Position numbers and translations under genes: made by a program. A stretch of DNA of 42,339 nucleotides. It comes from CAYZFD01 sp964477735. GTDB taxonomy: Bacteria > Bacteroidota > Bacteroidia > Flavobacteriales > Flavobacteriaceae. The stretch lies in the NCBI GenBank assembly GCA_964477735.1, contig CAYZFD010000010.1:1-42339 (forward strand), written 5' to 3'. Below the pieces are notes generated by a model. The model was given only the letters and a program-made list of their open reading frames with translations, had not been told where the DNA came from and searched no databases. Shown here in pieces: positions 33,032 through 42,320 of the stretch (its first letter is position 1; each line of letters opens with the position of its first letter).

Positions 33032-34002
33032 TGTTTCAAAAAAAAGGACTGAAATGGCTCAAGGTAATATTTCCGATACTTTTGGGCGGTTTTTTCATCC
33101 TCCTGTCCTATCACTCAACCACAACAGAGCAACGCCAAGAAATTTGGAAAACCCTACGCTCAGCCAATTTTAGTTATGTTTTCTTATCCTTGCTCATGGG
33201 TATAGGCAGCCATTTGCTTCGGGCACAACGTTGGCAAATGATGTTACGCCCACTTGGATTTCGCCCAAAGTTTTGGACAACAGTCTTTACGGTTTTGATT
33301 GGCTACTTGGCCAATTTAGGAATTCCAAGGTCGGGAGAAGTTTTGCGCGCCACTGCACTGAAGGCCTATGCCCAAGTTCCTTTTGAAAAAAGCTTTGGCA
33401 CTATTGTCACCGAGCGACTCATTGATCTTGCTTTTTTATTGCTCTTTATGTTACTCACTGCTGGATTACATAGCCATTGGTTTGTAGAAAACATTTGGCT
33501 CACCATTGGTGTTATAGGCTTACTTACAACTGGAATATTACTGCTATGGATATTTGGGTTGTTGGCCAGGAAAAACCTCCTCAAAACCTCTGTGTTTTGG
33601 CAAAAGTTAATGGCGATTTTTAAAAACTTTAACGAAGGAATTCAGTCCATAAAAAACATCAAAAATAAAGCTTGGTTCATCCTCAACAGTACACTCATTT
33701 GGGTGTTATATCTTGGCATGTTTGACGTCATCAAATATTGCTTCGAATCCACCCAAAATTTAACTTGGACTCAAATGCTTCCAGCTTTTATTGCAGGTGC
33801 ATTTGCCATGGCCACCACAAATGGTGGTGTGGGAGCCTACCCACTGGCGGTGGGATGGACCTTAACTAGTTGGGGTATTGACCTAGAAGCTTCAACAGCC
33901 TTTGGATGGCTGATGTGGACTTCGCAAACCCTAATGATTCTGTTGTTTGGAGGTCTTTCATTTTTATTGCTTCCACTATCAACTCCCAAAAAAAATCGCT
34001 AA
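33031..34002 (+). CDS. Flippase-like integral membrane protein (lysylphosphatidylglycerol synthase TM-domain family)
   Basis: A 323-residue protein with about eight hydrophobic segments. Typical family residues are SHLLRAQRWQMMLRPLG (about 58-74), IGYLANLGIPRSGEVLRATAL (about 91-111), TIVTERLIDLAFLLLFML and the late GAFAMATTNGGVGAYPLAVG. It lacks the C-terminal MprF synthase domain, so it is the membrane flippase-like half only. It starts on the last base of the panD stop. A role in lipid or glycolipid transport is inferred from the family; substrate unknown. Confidence 0.86.
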   Translation: MFQKKGLKWLKVIFPILLGGFFILLSYHSTTTEQRQEIWKTLRSANFSYVFLSLLMGIGSHLLRAQRWQMMLRPLGFRPKFWTTVFTVLIGYLANLGIPRSGEVLRATALKAYAQVPFEKSFGTIVTERLIDLAFLLLFMLLTAGLHSHWFVENIWLTIGVIGLLTTGILLLWIFGLLARKNLLKTSVFWQKLMAIFKNFNEGIQSIKNIKNKAWFILNSTLIWVLYLGMFDVIKYCFESTQNLTWTQMLPAFIAGAFAMATTNGGVGAYPLAVGWTLTSWGIDLEASTAFGWLMWTSQTLMILLFGGLSFLLLPLSTPKKNR

Positions 34003-34015
34003 TTTGGATATCTAA

Positions 34016-35368
34016 ATGGCCAATCTAAAAACAACCTTTTATTGCCAAAGTTGTGGAACACAACACGCCAAATGGCAAGGACAATGTCATGCTTGCAAAG
34101 CCTGGAATTCCATAGTCGAAGAAGTGGTACAAAAAACCCACAAGCAAGGGATGTGGAATGCTGAGGCGTCCATAAAAAAGGCAGCCAGCCCATTGAAACT
34201 CACAGAGATCAGAGCAGATGCCATTCCAAGAATGGATACACACGATGCCGAACTCAATGCAGTCTTGGGTGGCGGTTTGGTTCCAGGTGCTTTGGTCTTA
34301 CTTGGAGGTGAGCCAGGCATCGGAAAATCTACCTTATTGTTGCAGTTGGCACTCAAAATTCCTTATAAGGTGTTGTATGTTTCAGGAGAAGAAAGTCAAC
34401 AACAGATTAAGCTACGAGCCGAACGGTTAAAAGGCATCACCGAAAATTGCTTGATTTTAAACGAAACAAAAACTCAAAATATTTTTCATCACATCAGTCA
34501 GGTGCAGCCCCAACTACTGATTGTTGACTCTGTGCAAACACTACAAACCGATAATATTGACAGCAGTGCGGGTAGTGTTTCTCAAATTAGAGAAACTACA
34601 GCCGAATTGATCCGATTTGCCAAAGAAACCAACGTTCCTGTGATTTTGGTGGGACACATCACAAAAGACGGGGCTTTGGCAGGCCCCAAAATTCTAGAAC
34701 ACATGGTAGATACTGTGTTGCAATTTGAAGGAGATCGGCATCACCTTTTTCGCATTTTACGTGCCCACAAAAACCGTTTTGGAAACACTGCCGAATTGGG
34801 TATTTACAGCATGGCGCAAGAAGGACTTTTGCCTGTTACTAACCCTAGTGCCTTGCTCATTTCTGCTGAGAGTACTGGACTAAGTGGGCACGCCATTGGT
34901 GCTACCATTGAGGGCATACGCCCCATGCTGATAGAAGTGCAAGCGCTGGTAAGTTCTGCCGTGTATGGCACACCCCAACGCAGCAGCACGGGCTTTGACA
35001 ACAAACGCCTGAATATGCTTTTGGCCGTTTTGGAAAAACGTGCCGGCTTTCAATTGGGCGCAAAAGATGTATTCCTCAACCTTGCTGGGGGCATTCGCCT
35101 AGACGATCCAGGACTCGATTTAGCAGTTATGGTCGCTATCCTCTCCAGTAGTTTGGATGTTGCCATTCCAAAAGGCTATACGTTTGCCGCCGAAGTGGGA
35201 CTTTCAGGCGAATTGCGCAACGTGCCCAAAATGGAACAACGGATGCAAGAAGCTGCCAAATTAGGCTTTGAGCGTATGGTAGTGGCACAAAAAGCAACCT
35301 CCGCACCCAAAGGCTTGGAGGTGATTCGTTTGGCTACCATTCAAGGCTTAGTAGCGCATTTGTTTTAA
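34016..35368 (+). CDS. radA: DNA repair protein RadA
   Basis: RadA/Sms is a hexameric helicase promoting branch migration in recombination. The 450-residue protein shows the N-terminal C4 zinc finger (Cys10, 13, 24, 27), Walker A GGEPGIGKST near 96-105, Walker B LLIVDSVQT, the RadA-specific KNRFG (in RAHKNRFGNTAELGIY), and a C-terminal Lon-like domain (FLNLAGGIRLDDPGLDLAV, AEVGLSGELRNV). It begins 13 nt after the flippase-like gene. Its stop shares TTAA at 35365-35368 with the convergent aldo/keto reductase gene. Confidence 0.98.
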   Translation: MANLKTTFYCQSCGTQHAKWQGQCHACKAWNSIVEEVVQKTHKQGMWNAEASIKKAASPLKLTEIRADAIPRMDTHDAELNAVLGGGLVPGALVLLGGEPGIGKSTLLLQLALKIPYKVLYVSGEESQQQIKLRAERLKGITENCLILNETKTQNIFHHISQVQPQLLIVDSVQTLQTDNIDSSAGSVSQIRETTAELIRFAKETNVPVILVGHITKDGALAGPKILEHMVDTVLQFEGDRHHLFRILRAHKNRFGNTAELGIYSMAQEGLLPVTNPSALLISAESTGLSGHAIGATIEGIRPMLIEVQALVSSAVYGTPQRSSTGFDNKRLNMLLAVLEKRAGFQLGAKDVFLNLAGGIRLDDPGLDLAVMVAILSSSLDVAIPKGYTFAAEVGLSGELRNVPKMEQRMQEAAKLGFERMVVAQKATSAPKGLEVIRLATIQGLVAHLF

Positions 35369-36402
35369 GGCGCCGGATTCGGAATGCGGTTATGCACCGC
35401 ATCTATCTCCGAAAGTATTTCATCAGATAGGGTAATGGCAGCCGAGGCGATATTTTCTTCCAACTGAGGCATCGTCGTTGCACCAATAATATTGGACGTT
35501 ACAAAAGGTCTGTCTGTAACAAAAGCTAAAGACAATTGTGCCAAAGAAAGGTTGTACTTTTCAGCGATTCCGGCATAGTTCTCTGTGGCAGTAAAAGATT
35601 GCTCACCACTATATCGTGCCAATCTAGGAAACAATTTTAACCTACTTTTTTCAGGAAGTTTACCTCCGCGATATTTCCCCGAAAGCACACCAAACGCCAT
35701 GGGCGAATACGCCAACAGCCCTAACTGTTCTCTGTGGGAAACTTCTGCGTTTCCACCCTCAAAAGTACGATTCAGTAGGGAGTACGGATTTTGGATGGTT
35801 TTCATTCGAGGTAGGTTTTTATGTTCGGCGAGTGCCAAGTACTTCATGGCACCCCAAGGGGTTTCATTCGATAATCCAATATGCCTGATTTTCCCTTCTT
35901 GAATAAAACCGTTTAGCGTTTCCAATATCTGCTGAAAATTGTCCTGCCATTGCTCATCTTCGTCAGGAAAATAATCACGTTTGCCAAAAAAGTTAGCGTT
36001 ACGCTCGGGCCAATGCAGTTGATACAAATCAATATAATCTGTTTTGAGACGCATCAAACTTCCCTCCAACGCCTCGCGAATACTGTTGGGCGTAAAGCCT
36101 GTAGTGCGTATATGCGCCGTGTATGCCCCCGGTCCAGCAATTTTGGTGGCAAGTACCACTTGGTCGCGGTTTTTGCGTTGTGCAAACCAATTGCCAATGA
36201 TACGCTCCGTATCGGCATAGGTTTTGGCATCAGCAGGTACGGGATATAGTTCTGCTGTATCAAAAAAATTAACTCCTTCGGCAAGGGCGTAATCCATTTG
36301 TTCAAAGCCTTCGTTTTGCGTGTTTTGGTTGCCCCAGGTCATGGTGCCCAAACAAATTTTACTCACTCGAATATCGGAGTGCGGTAGCGTCGTATACTTC
36401 AT
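35365..36402 (-). CDS. Aldo/keto reductase (Tas-like)
   Basis: A 345-residue NADPH-dependent aldo/keto reductase of the Tas/YajO type. The catalytic tetrad is visible: Asp in FFDTAELYP together with its Tyr, Lys in VVLATKIAG, His in YQLHWPERN. Other features are the N-terminal LGTMTWG and a C-terminal cofactor-binding segment NIIGATTMPQLEENI. It starts 2 nt after the xth stop, so the two are co-transcribed. Base composition appears a little richer in G+C than neighbouring genes. The physiological substrate is unknown. Confidence 0.92.
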   Translation of the reverse strand: MKYTTLPHSDIRVSKICLGTMTWGNQNTQNEGFEQMDYALAEGVNFFDTAELYPVPADAKTYADTERIIGNWFAQRKNRDQVVLATKIAGPGAYTAHIRTTGFTPNSIREALEGSLMRLKTDYIDLYQLHWPERNANFFGKRDYFPDEDEQWQDNFQQILETLNGFIQEGKIRHIGLSNETPWGAMKYLALAEHKNLPRMKTIQNPYSLLNRTFEGGNAEVSHREQLGLLAYSPMAFGVLSGKYRGGKLPEKSRLKLFPRLARYSGEQSFTATENYAGIAEKYNLSLAQLSLAFVTDRPFVTSNIIGATTMPQLEENIASAAITLSDEILSEIDAVHNRIPNPAP

Positions 36403-36404
36403 AT

Positions 36405-37169
36405 TTAAATTGCAAGTGTTACACCAACAGGACAGTGGTCAGAATGGACAGCTTGGGGAAGTATAAAGGCACGTTCAATGCCATTTTTTAAGGGTTCTGA
36501 GACCATAGCGTAATCTATGCGCCAGCCTTTGTTATTGGCACGGGCATTGGCGCGATAGCTCCACCAACTGTACTGGTGGGGTTCTTTGTTTAGATGACGA
36601 AACGAATCCACAAAACCACTTTGGATAAATCCGTCCAGCCAGGCGCGCTCCTCGGGTAAAAACCCCGAAACCTTGGCATTACGCACGGGGTCGTGAATAT
36701 CTATGGCTTCGTGACAAATGTTGTAATCCCCACAAATAACCAAGTTGGGAAGGTCTTTTTTTAGGTCGTTTATATAGGCTTGAAAGTCATCCATATACGT
36801 AAACTTATAGGCGAGGCGGTCGGGGTTGGTGCCCGAGGGCAGGTATAAACTCATCACGGAAACTTTATCAAAATCCACACGAAGGTTACGCCCTTCCACA
36901 TCCATATATTCCATACCTGTGCCATAAGCAACATGGTTGGGTTTTTGTTTGCTCAATACCGCCACAGAGCTATACCCTTTTTTCTGTGCCGAAAACCAGT
37001 AGTGGTACGGATAACCAGCAGCTTCAAAAACACTAAGGTCAAGTTGGTCGGGATGGGCTTTGGTTTCTTGCAGGCACAACACATCGGGGGATGCGGCTTG
37101 CAGCCAATCCAAAAAGCCTTTGTTGAGTGCGGCCCGGATGCCGTTTACGTTATAGGATATAATTTTCAT
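36405..37169 (-). CDS. xth: Exodeoxyribonuclease III / AP endonuclease
   Basis: An exonuclease III-type enzyme that cleaves at abasic sites in base-excision repair. From the ATG at 37169 it is 254 residues beginning MKIISYNVNGIRAAL, the canonical start; the frame extends 18 nt further upstream but adds only MPILAS. Catalytic motifs: NVNGIRA, LCLQETKA (metal Glu), SLYLPSG, GDYNICHE, WWSYRANARANNKGWRIDY and SDHCPVGV (catalytic Asp-His). A weaker -7 box (TATTTTAG on the minus strand, 37174-37181) lies just upstream. Confidence 0.96.
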   Translation of the reverse strand: MKIISYNVNGIRAALNKGFLDWLQAASPDVLCLQETKAHPDQLDLSVFEAAGYPYHYWFSAQKKGYSSVAVLSKQKPNHVAYGTGMEYMDVEGRNLRVDFDKVSVMSLYLPSGTNPDRLAYKFTYMDDFQAYINDLKKDLPNLVICGDYNICHEAIDIHDPVRNAKVSGFLPEERAWLDGFIQSGFVDSFRHLNKEPHQYSWWSYRANARANNKGWRIDYAMVSEPLKNGIERAFILPQAVHSDHCPVGVTLAI

Positions 37170-37207
37170 GCTTGCTAAAATAGGCAATTATTGTGGGAGT
37201 GTTTGCG

Positions 37208-37236
37208 TTGTTCAACAGAACAAAGGCGTATTTTTG
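37208..37236 (+). promoter_or_regulatory. Promoter of the SprA-like barrel gene
   Basis: TTG at 37208-37210, 18 bases, then TATTTTTG at 37229-37236 (exact TAnnTTTG). Transcription would begin near 37243, downstream of the frame's first possible start (TTG 37191), supporting a start at 37263. Confidence 0.6.
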
Positions 37237-37262
37237 TGGTTGTGGAAAGTTGCATTAAACTT

Positions 37263-40200
37263 TTGAAAAGTATTTACATAGTTTCAGCTGGCATTTTACT
37301 TCTTGGTAAAATAAATTGTGCTCAGGCTCAACTGATCGAAAAGAAGTATGCTGTAGCTGATAGCATTCAAATTGCTTCTTACAGCATTAATCCCATTGAT
37401 TTTAGTGTTGAAAGCTCTAGTGGTTTGATGAATATCAACGAATATGAGATGAATTTCGAAACTGGCTGGCTGGTTTTTAAAAAAAATCCTGTAACAGACT
37501 CCATTAGCGTACGCCACAGAAAATATCCTTCTTTTTTAACACAAACCTATCGTGGGTTGAGTCCTGAAAACATTCTAAAAAACCCTGAAGGTTATAAGGT
37601 TGAGACCTTATCAAAAAAGCCTCTTGATTCAGATCGGCTTTTTGAGGGCTTAACCAGTCGAGGCCGGCTTTCTAGAGGCATTCGAGTTGGGAACAACCAA
37701 AATGCAGTTTTCGACTCAGAACTCAACCTCCAACTGTCGGGAAATATCAGTGAAAACGTTTCTTTAACCGCCACCATCACAGATGCCAATATTCCGATAC
37801 AGCAATCAGGATATACACAGCGATTGGATGCTTTTGACCAAGTGTCTATTGCCTTAGAGAGTGACAAATGGAAGCTGCTGGGCGGTGACCTCAACTTGCA
37901 AAATAACGAGAGTTATTTTCTGTCTTTCACCAAAAAAGTGAGAGGTGTTTCATTAATGGCGACTCCTAACGAATCTACTTCTGTAGGGGTTTCTTTGGCT
38001 TTGGTTCGGGGTCAGTTTCAAACCAATCAATTCAATGCAAAAGAGGGAAATCAGGGGCCCTACAAGCTCACTGGCCCCAACAATGAACTTTTTTTACTCG
38101 TTGTTTCAGGAAGCGAACGCGTTTATGTGAATGGACGCCAACTTCAAAGAGGAGAAAATGCAGATTATGTGATGGACTACAATGCAGGAGAACTCCTTTT
38201 CACACCTCGTTTTCCAATCACGGCAGACATGCGCATTATAGTTGAATATCAATACACCGAAAACAACTACACACGCTATGTGAGCTATGCCCAAGCCAAG
38301 CATCGATCAAAAAGTTTTTATATCGAAAGTTACCTTTACACAGAAAAAGATGTTAAAAACAGCCCGCTTCAGCTTGACTTAAGTTCTGAACAAAAACAAC
38401 TTTTGGCTAATGCTGGAGATGACACAGCTAAGCAGCAAATAGACTCTGGTGTCATGGCCGCCTTTGGCCAAAACAAGGTGCTTTACAAAAAAGTTGAGTT
38501 GAACGGACAACTTATTTATGTTTATTCGAACGACGAAAACGAAACACTCTACAAGGTTCAGTTTCAGTATGTGGGTGCTCATCAGGGCAACTACGTGCAA
38601 GGCACCGATTTAGCCGCCGGAAGGGTGTTCGAGTACGTGTCTCCTGTTCAGGGTTTGCCTCAAGGAAGTTTCAGCCCAAACGTCAGCCTTCCTACGCCCA
38701 AACTTCTTCAAACCGCTGTAGTGAAGGGGGGGTATCAACCCCATGACAAAACAGAAGTTTCTTTGGAAATGTCAATGAGTAAAAGTGATTTAAATCTGTT
38801 TTCGGACCTAGATGACAACAATAATAAAGGGACGGCTGGAAGACTGTTTTGGGCGCAAAAAATATTTCAGAAAAAAAGCAATCTAAAATCAACTTTTGCT
38901 TTTGACTGGGTTGATCAAAACTACAGAAATGTGGAAGGGCTCTATCAGGTGGAATTTAACAGGGATTGGAGTTTAGAAACCGTTCATTTCACAAATCAGC
39001 GGTTGATCTCTACACAATTGATTTGGGACATCCCCAGTTCAGGAGGCTTAACTTATGGGTTTGAAAAACTCAATTTCCAGTCATCCTATGAAGGCATGCG
39101 ACATCTGCTAGATGGTCAGTTTAGTTTAGGAAGTCATATTTTGGAAATTGAGGCCAAAAAACTGACACATAACGGCGCTATTGGCTTCGGTTCTTTTGAT
39201 CGTTTAAAAAGTGTGTGGACCTATCGCCCAAACAAATTTTGGACTGTCATGGGTGCGGAAACCGAAAAGCGAATAAGTAAAAATAAATCTGATCAAATTC
39301 TTCAAAATAAAAGCCATCGGTTTTTTGAAGGGATGGCGGCTATAGGCGTGGGAAATAAGGAAGAAACATTTTTAGAAATTGGTTTTCGATTTCGTGAAAA
39401 TGACAGTGTNNNNNNNNNNNNNNNNNNNNNNNNNNNNNNNNNNNNNNNNNNNNNNNNNNNNNNNNNNNNNNNNNNNNNNNNNNNNNNNNNNNNNNNNNNN
39501 NNNNNNNNNTCAAAAACATTTTTTTTGGACAGCAAACCCTACCAAAACGAAAATGGTTCTTTAAGTTTATACAGTCAATATCGAATGCTAAAAAACCCTT
39601 TGGCAAGCCTTCCAGAAATCCACAGTTTTAATGCCCAAATCATCCACCTTCAAAACTTTTGGAACAAGCAACTACGTCTCAATACCACTTATGAAAACAG
39701 CGCTGGTAATGTGGCCCAGCAAGAATGGGCCTTTTTTGAAGTCGAAGCCGGAATTGGCACACACACATGGATCGATTATAATGAAGATGGTGAACAAACT
39801 TTAGATGAATTTGAAGTTGCTCAATTTCAAGACGAAGCCAATTACCTTCAAATTCAACTGCCTAACCAACGCTATGTGCCCACACAACGCACGCAACTCA
39901 GCCACACCATTAACCTGAATCCGAGTGCTGAAAATGGAACTTTTTGGTCTTTATTCCAAAACCAAACCAGCTTTTTGATCGACCGCCAAACAGAACGAGA
40001 AGCCCAACAACTGCAACTAAATCCTTTTGATGAAAATGATGCTCAACTGATTCGAATGCAGAAATCAATACGCAATATATTTTGGTTTAGAAAAGGAAAT
40101 CCACACTATAGTAGCAGCTACACTTTTCAACAAAATACCTCTAAACAACTGTTGTGGCAAGGAACTGTTGACAACGAACAATTACAACACGAAATCCATT

Positions 40201-40690
40201 TTAGGCATCAAATACACAGCCTGTGGAACTTTGAACTTCGTGCATCACACAACAAAACCAAACAGCTGCATCAGCAGTATAAAAGTCGAAATTACCAACT
40301 TTCGCAACACACTATTGGACCAAAGTTTACCTATTGGATCAACGACCGCACGCGACTAGAAGGACAGTATCAATGGCAAAACAAAAACAACATGTTGGGC
40401 CTGTTTGAAAAACTAGAACAACATCAGCTCAAAGCTTTTTTTAGTCAGACAAATAAAGCGCAATATGCCCTGACTGCAACGCTGTCTTGGATTTCGAATC
40501 AATTCGAAGGAACTCCATTTTCGGCCGTGGGGTATCAAATGTTAGAAGGGCTTCAAGCAGGCACAAACTGGACCTGGACATTAACTACACAAAAAAAACT
40601 GTCTAATTTGCTAGACCTCTCCCTGAACTACCACGGCCGAAAAAGCAGTCAAAGAAATGTCATTCACACAGGATCTGTTCAGCTAAGAGC
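37263..40690 (+). CDS. Large SprA-like outer-membrane beta-barrel protein (interrupted by gap, 3' end in gap)
   Basis: About 1140 residues are covered from the chosen TTG start at 37263, which gives a textbook signal peptide (MKSIYIVSAGILLLGKINCAQAQ); GTG at 37242 is the alternative. Residues about 133-201 carry a block resembling the T9SS translocon SprA: GRLSRGIRVGNNQNAVFDS, LNLQLSGNISENVSLTATI, TDANIPIQQSGYTQRLD. After it come a plug-like region (SGSERVYVNGRQLQRGENADYV, LLFTPRFPI) and a long run of alternating aromatic strands expected of a barrel. An EF-hand-like loop sits at 39774-39809. At roughly half SprA's size this is a paralogous family, function unknown. A 100-N gap (39410-39509) interrupts it, and the last strand (SVQLRA) runs into the second gap. 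Confidence 0.8.
39410..39509. other. Assembly gap of 100 N inside the SprA-like gene
   Basis: Exactly 100 N, a conventional placeholder, so the true length is unknown. The frame continues correctly on both sides if the length is 100 or differs from it by a multiple of three. Confidence 0.97.
39774..39809 (+). other. EF-hand-like calcium loop within the barrel protein
   Basis: The residues D-Y-N-E-D-G-E-Q-T-L-D-E follow the DxNxDGxxxxDE spacing of an EF-hand/dockerin calcium loop, between IGTHTWI and FEVAQFQDEA. Calcium binding is inferred. Confidence 0.5.
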
Positions 40691-40790
40691 NNNNNNNNNN
40701 NNNNNNNNNNNNNNNNNNNNNNNNNNNNNNNNNNNNNNNNNNNNNNNNNNNNNNNNNNNNNNNNNNNNNNNNNNNNNNNNNNNNNNNNNN
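40691..40790. other. Assembly gap of 100 N between the convergent barrel and glyS 3' ends
   Basis: Exactly 100 N. Both flanking genes point into it: the barrel ends its last visible strand at the left edge and glyS is within a few codons of its normal end at the right edge. The missing DNA holds two stop codons and perhaps a terminator. Confidence 0.97.
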
Positions 40791-42308
40791 GCGGAGCGCC
40801 ACAGCACTTACAATTTTAGCTTTCAAGTTTTCAATCGAAATGCGCTCTTGTTCCATACTGTCTCGGTGTCTTAGGGTAACGGTTTGATCTTCCAAACTTT
40901 GATGGTCAACAGTCACACAAAAAGGTGTTCCCTGCGCATCTTGTCGTCGGTAGCGACGCCCTACAGCATCTTTTTCATCATAGGTCACTTCAACATCCCA
41001 CTTAAGGTCATCAACAATCTGCTGTGCCAATTCGGGTAGCCCGTCTTTTTTAACCAATGGCAGAATAGCAGCCTTGATGGGGGCCACAACAGCAGGAAGT
41101 TTAAGCACTGTGCGTGTGCTTCCATTTTCTAAAATTTCTTCTTGGAGCGCATTGGAAAGCGTGGCCAAAAATAAACGATCTAAACCTATGGAAGTTTCGA
41201 GCACATAGGGCGTGTAGCTTTCGTTTGACTGGGGATCAAAATATTGTAGTTTTTTACCAGAGTAGGATTCATGTCGTGACAAATCGAAGTCGGTGCGCGA
41301 GTGTATTCCCTCTAATTCTTTAAAACCAAAAGGAAATTTAAACTCAATATCACAGGCGGCATCGGCATAATGTGCCAACTTTTCATGGTCATGAAAACGA
41401 TAATTTTCGGCACCCATTCCTAAAGACAAATGCCAATTGAGACGCGTTTTTTTCCAGTAATCATACCATTCTTTTTGAGTGCCAGGTTTAATGAAAAATT
41501 GCATTTCCATTTGCTCAAACTCTCGCATTCTAAATATAAACTGTCGGGCCACAATTTCGTTTCTAAAGGCTTTTCCTGTTTGGGCTATTCCAAAAGGAAT
41601 TTTCATACGGCCAGTTTTTTGAACGTTTAAAAAGTTCACGAAAATCCCTTGGGCCGTTTCGGGACGAAGAAACAAGTCGGTAGCATGTTCGGCCGATGCC
41701 CCCAGCTTGGTGCCAAACATAAGGTTGAATTGCTTGACGTCAGTCCAGTTTTTAGACCCCGAAAGCGGACAGCTAATTTCCAATTCTTCAATAAGCGCCT
41801 TTACGTCGGCCAAATCTTCATTTTCAAGCGATTTTCCCAAACGCTTGGCAATGGACTCAGCTTCATTTCGGTATTGAATAACCCTTGGGTTGGTGGCTTC
41901 AAATTGAGCCTGATCAAAGGCTTCACCAAATCTTTTGGCAGCTTTGGCCACCTCTTTTTCAATTTTAGCTTCAATTTTGGCAATATGGTCCTCGATCAAT
42001 ACATCGGCACGATAGCGTTTTTTGGAATCTTTGTTGTCAATTAATGGATCGTTGAAGGCATCGACATGCCCCGAAGCCTTCCAGGTGGTTGGATGCATAA
42101 AAATGGCCGCATCGAGACCCACTATGTTTTCGTGCATTTGCACCATGGCTTTCCACCAGTATGCCCTAAGGTTGTTTTTGAGGGCAACACCATTTTGTCC
42201 ATAATCATAAACGGCACTCAAACCATCGTAAATCTCACTCGAGGGAAAAACAAACCCATACTCCTTGGCATGGGCAATTACTTTTTTAAATTGATCTTCA
42301 GTTGACAT
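40791..42308 (-). CDS. glyS: Glycyl-tRNA synthetase, dimeric class II type (last codons in gap)
   Basis: 506 residues are visible from the ATG at 42308, close to the family's full length in Bacteroidota. It is the single-chain (alpha2) GlyRS, not the alpha/beta type. Features are the N-terminal AKEYGFVFPSSEIYDGLSAVYDYGQNG stretch, LRAYWWKAMV, FMHPTTWKASGHVDAFNDP, LFLRPETAQGIFVNF, motif 2 GIAQTGKAFRNEI, the FREFEQMEMQFFI-type region (here MREFEQMEMQFF), motif 3 ETSIGLDRLFLATL and the anticodon-binding domain. The C-terminus ENLKAKIVSAVALR runs into the gap. The -7 box is 4 nt from the ATG. Confidence 0.96.
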
Positions 42309-42312
42309 GCTG

Positions 42313-42320
42313 CAAAAATA
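42313..42320 (-). promoter_or_regulatory. Putative -7 box of glyS
   Basis: The minus strand reads TATTTTTG (exact TAnnTTTG), only 4 nt before the ATG. The -33 region falls at the window edge. A leaderless or nearly leaderless mRNA is implied. Confidence 0.5.

Noticed and set aside
35950..36249. 99-residue plus-strand ORF opposite the aldo/keto reductase
   Set aside because: A shadow of a well-conserved coding region with no independent support.
37191..37262. TTG at 37191 as start of the barrel gene
   Set aside because: It precedes the likely promoter, and its residues spoil the signal peptide that begins cleanly at 37263.
40791..40874. Plus-strand reading after the second gap as the C-terminus of the barrel protein
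   Set aside because: It is the antisense of well-conserved glyS codons, and the frame across 100 N is arbitrary.
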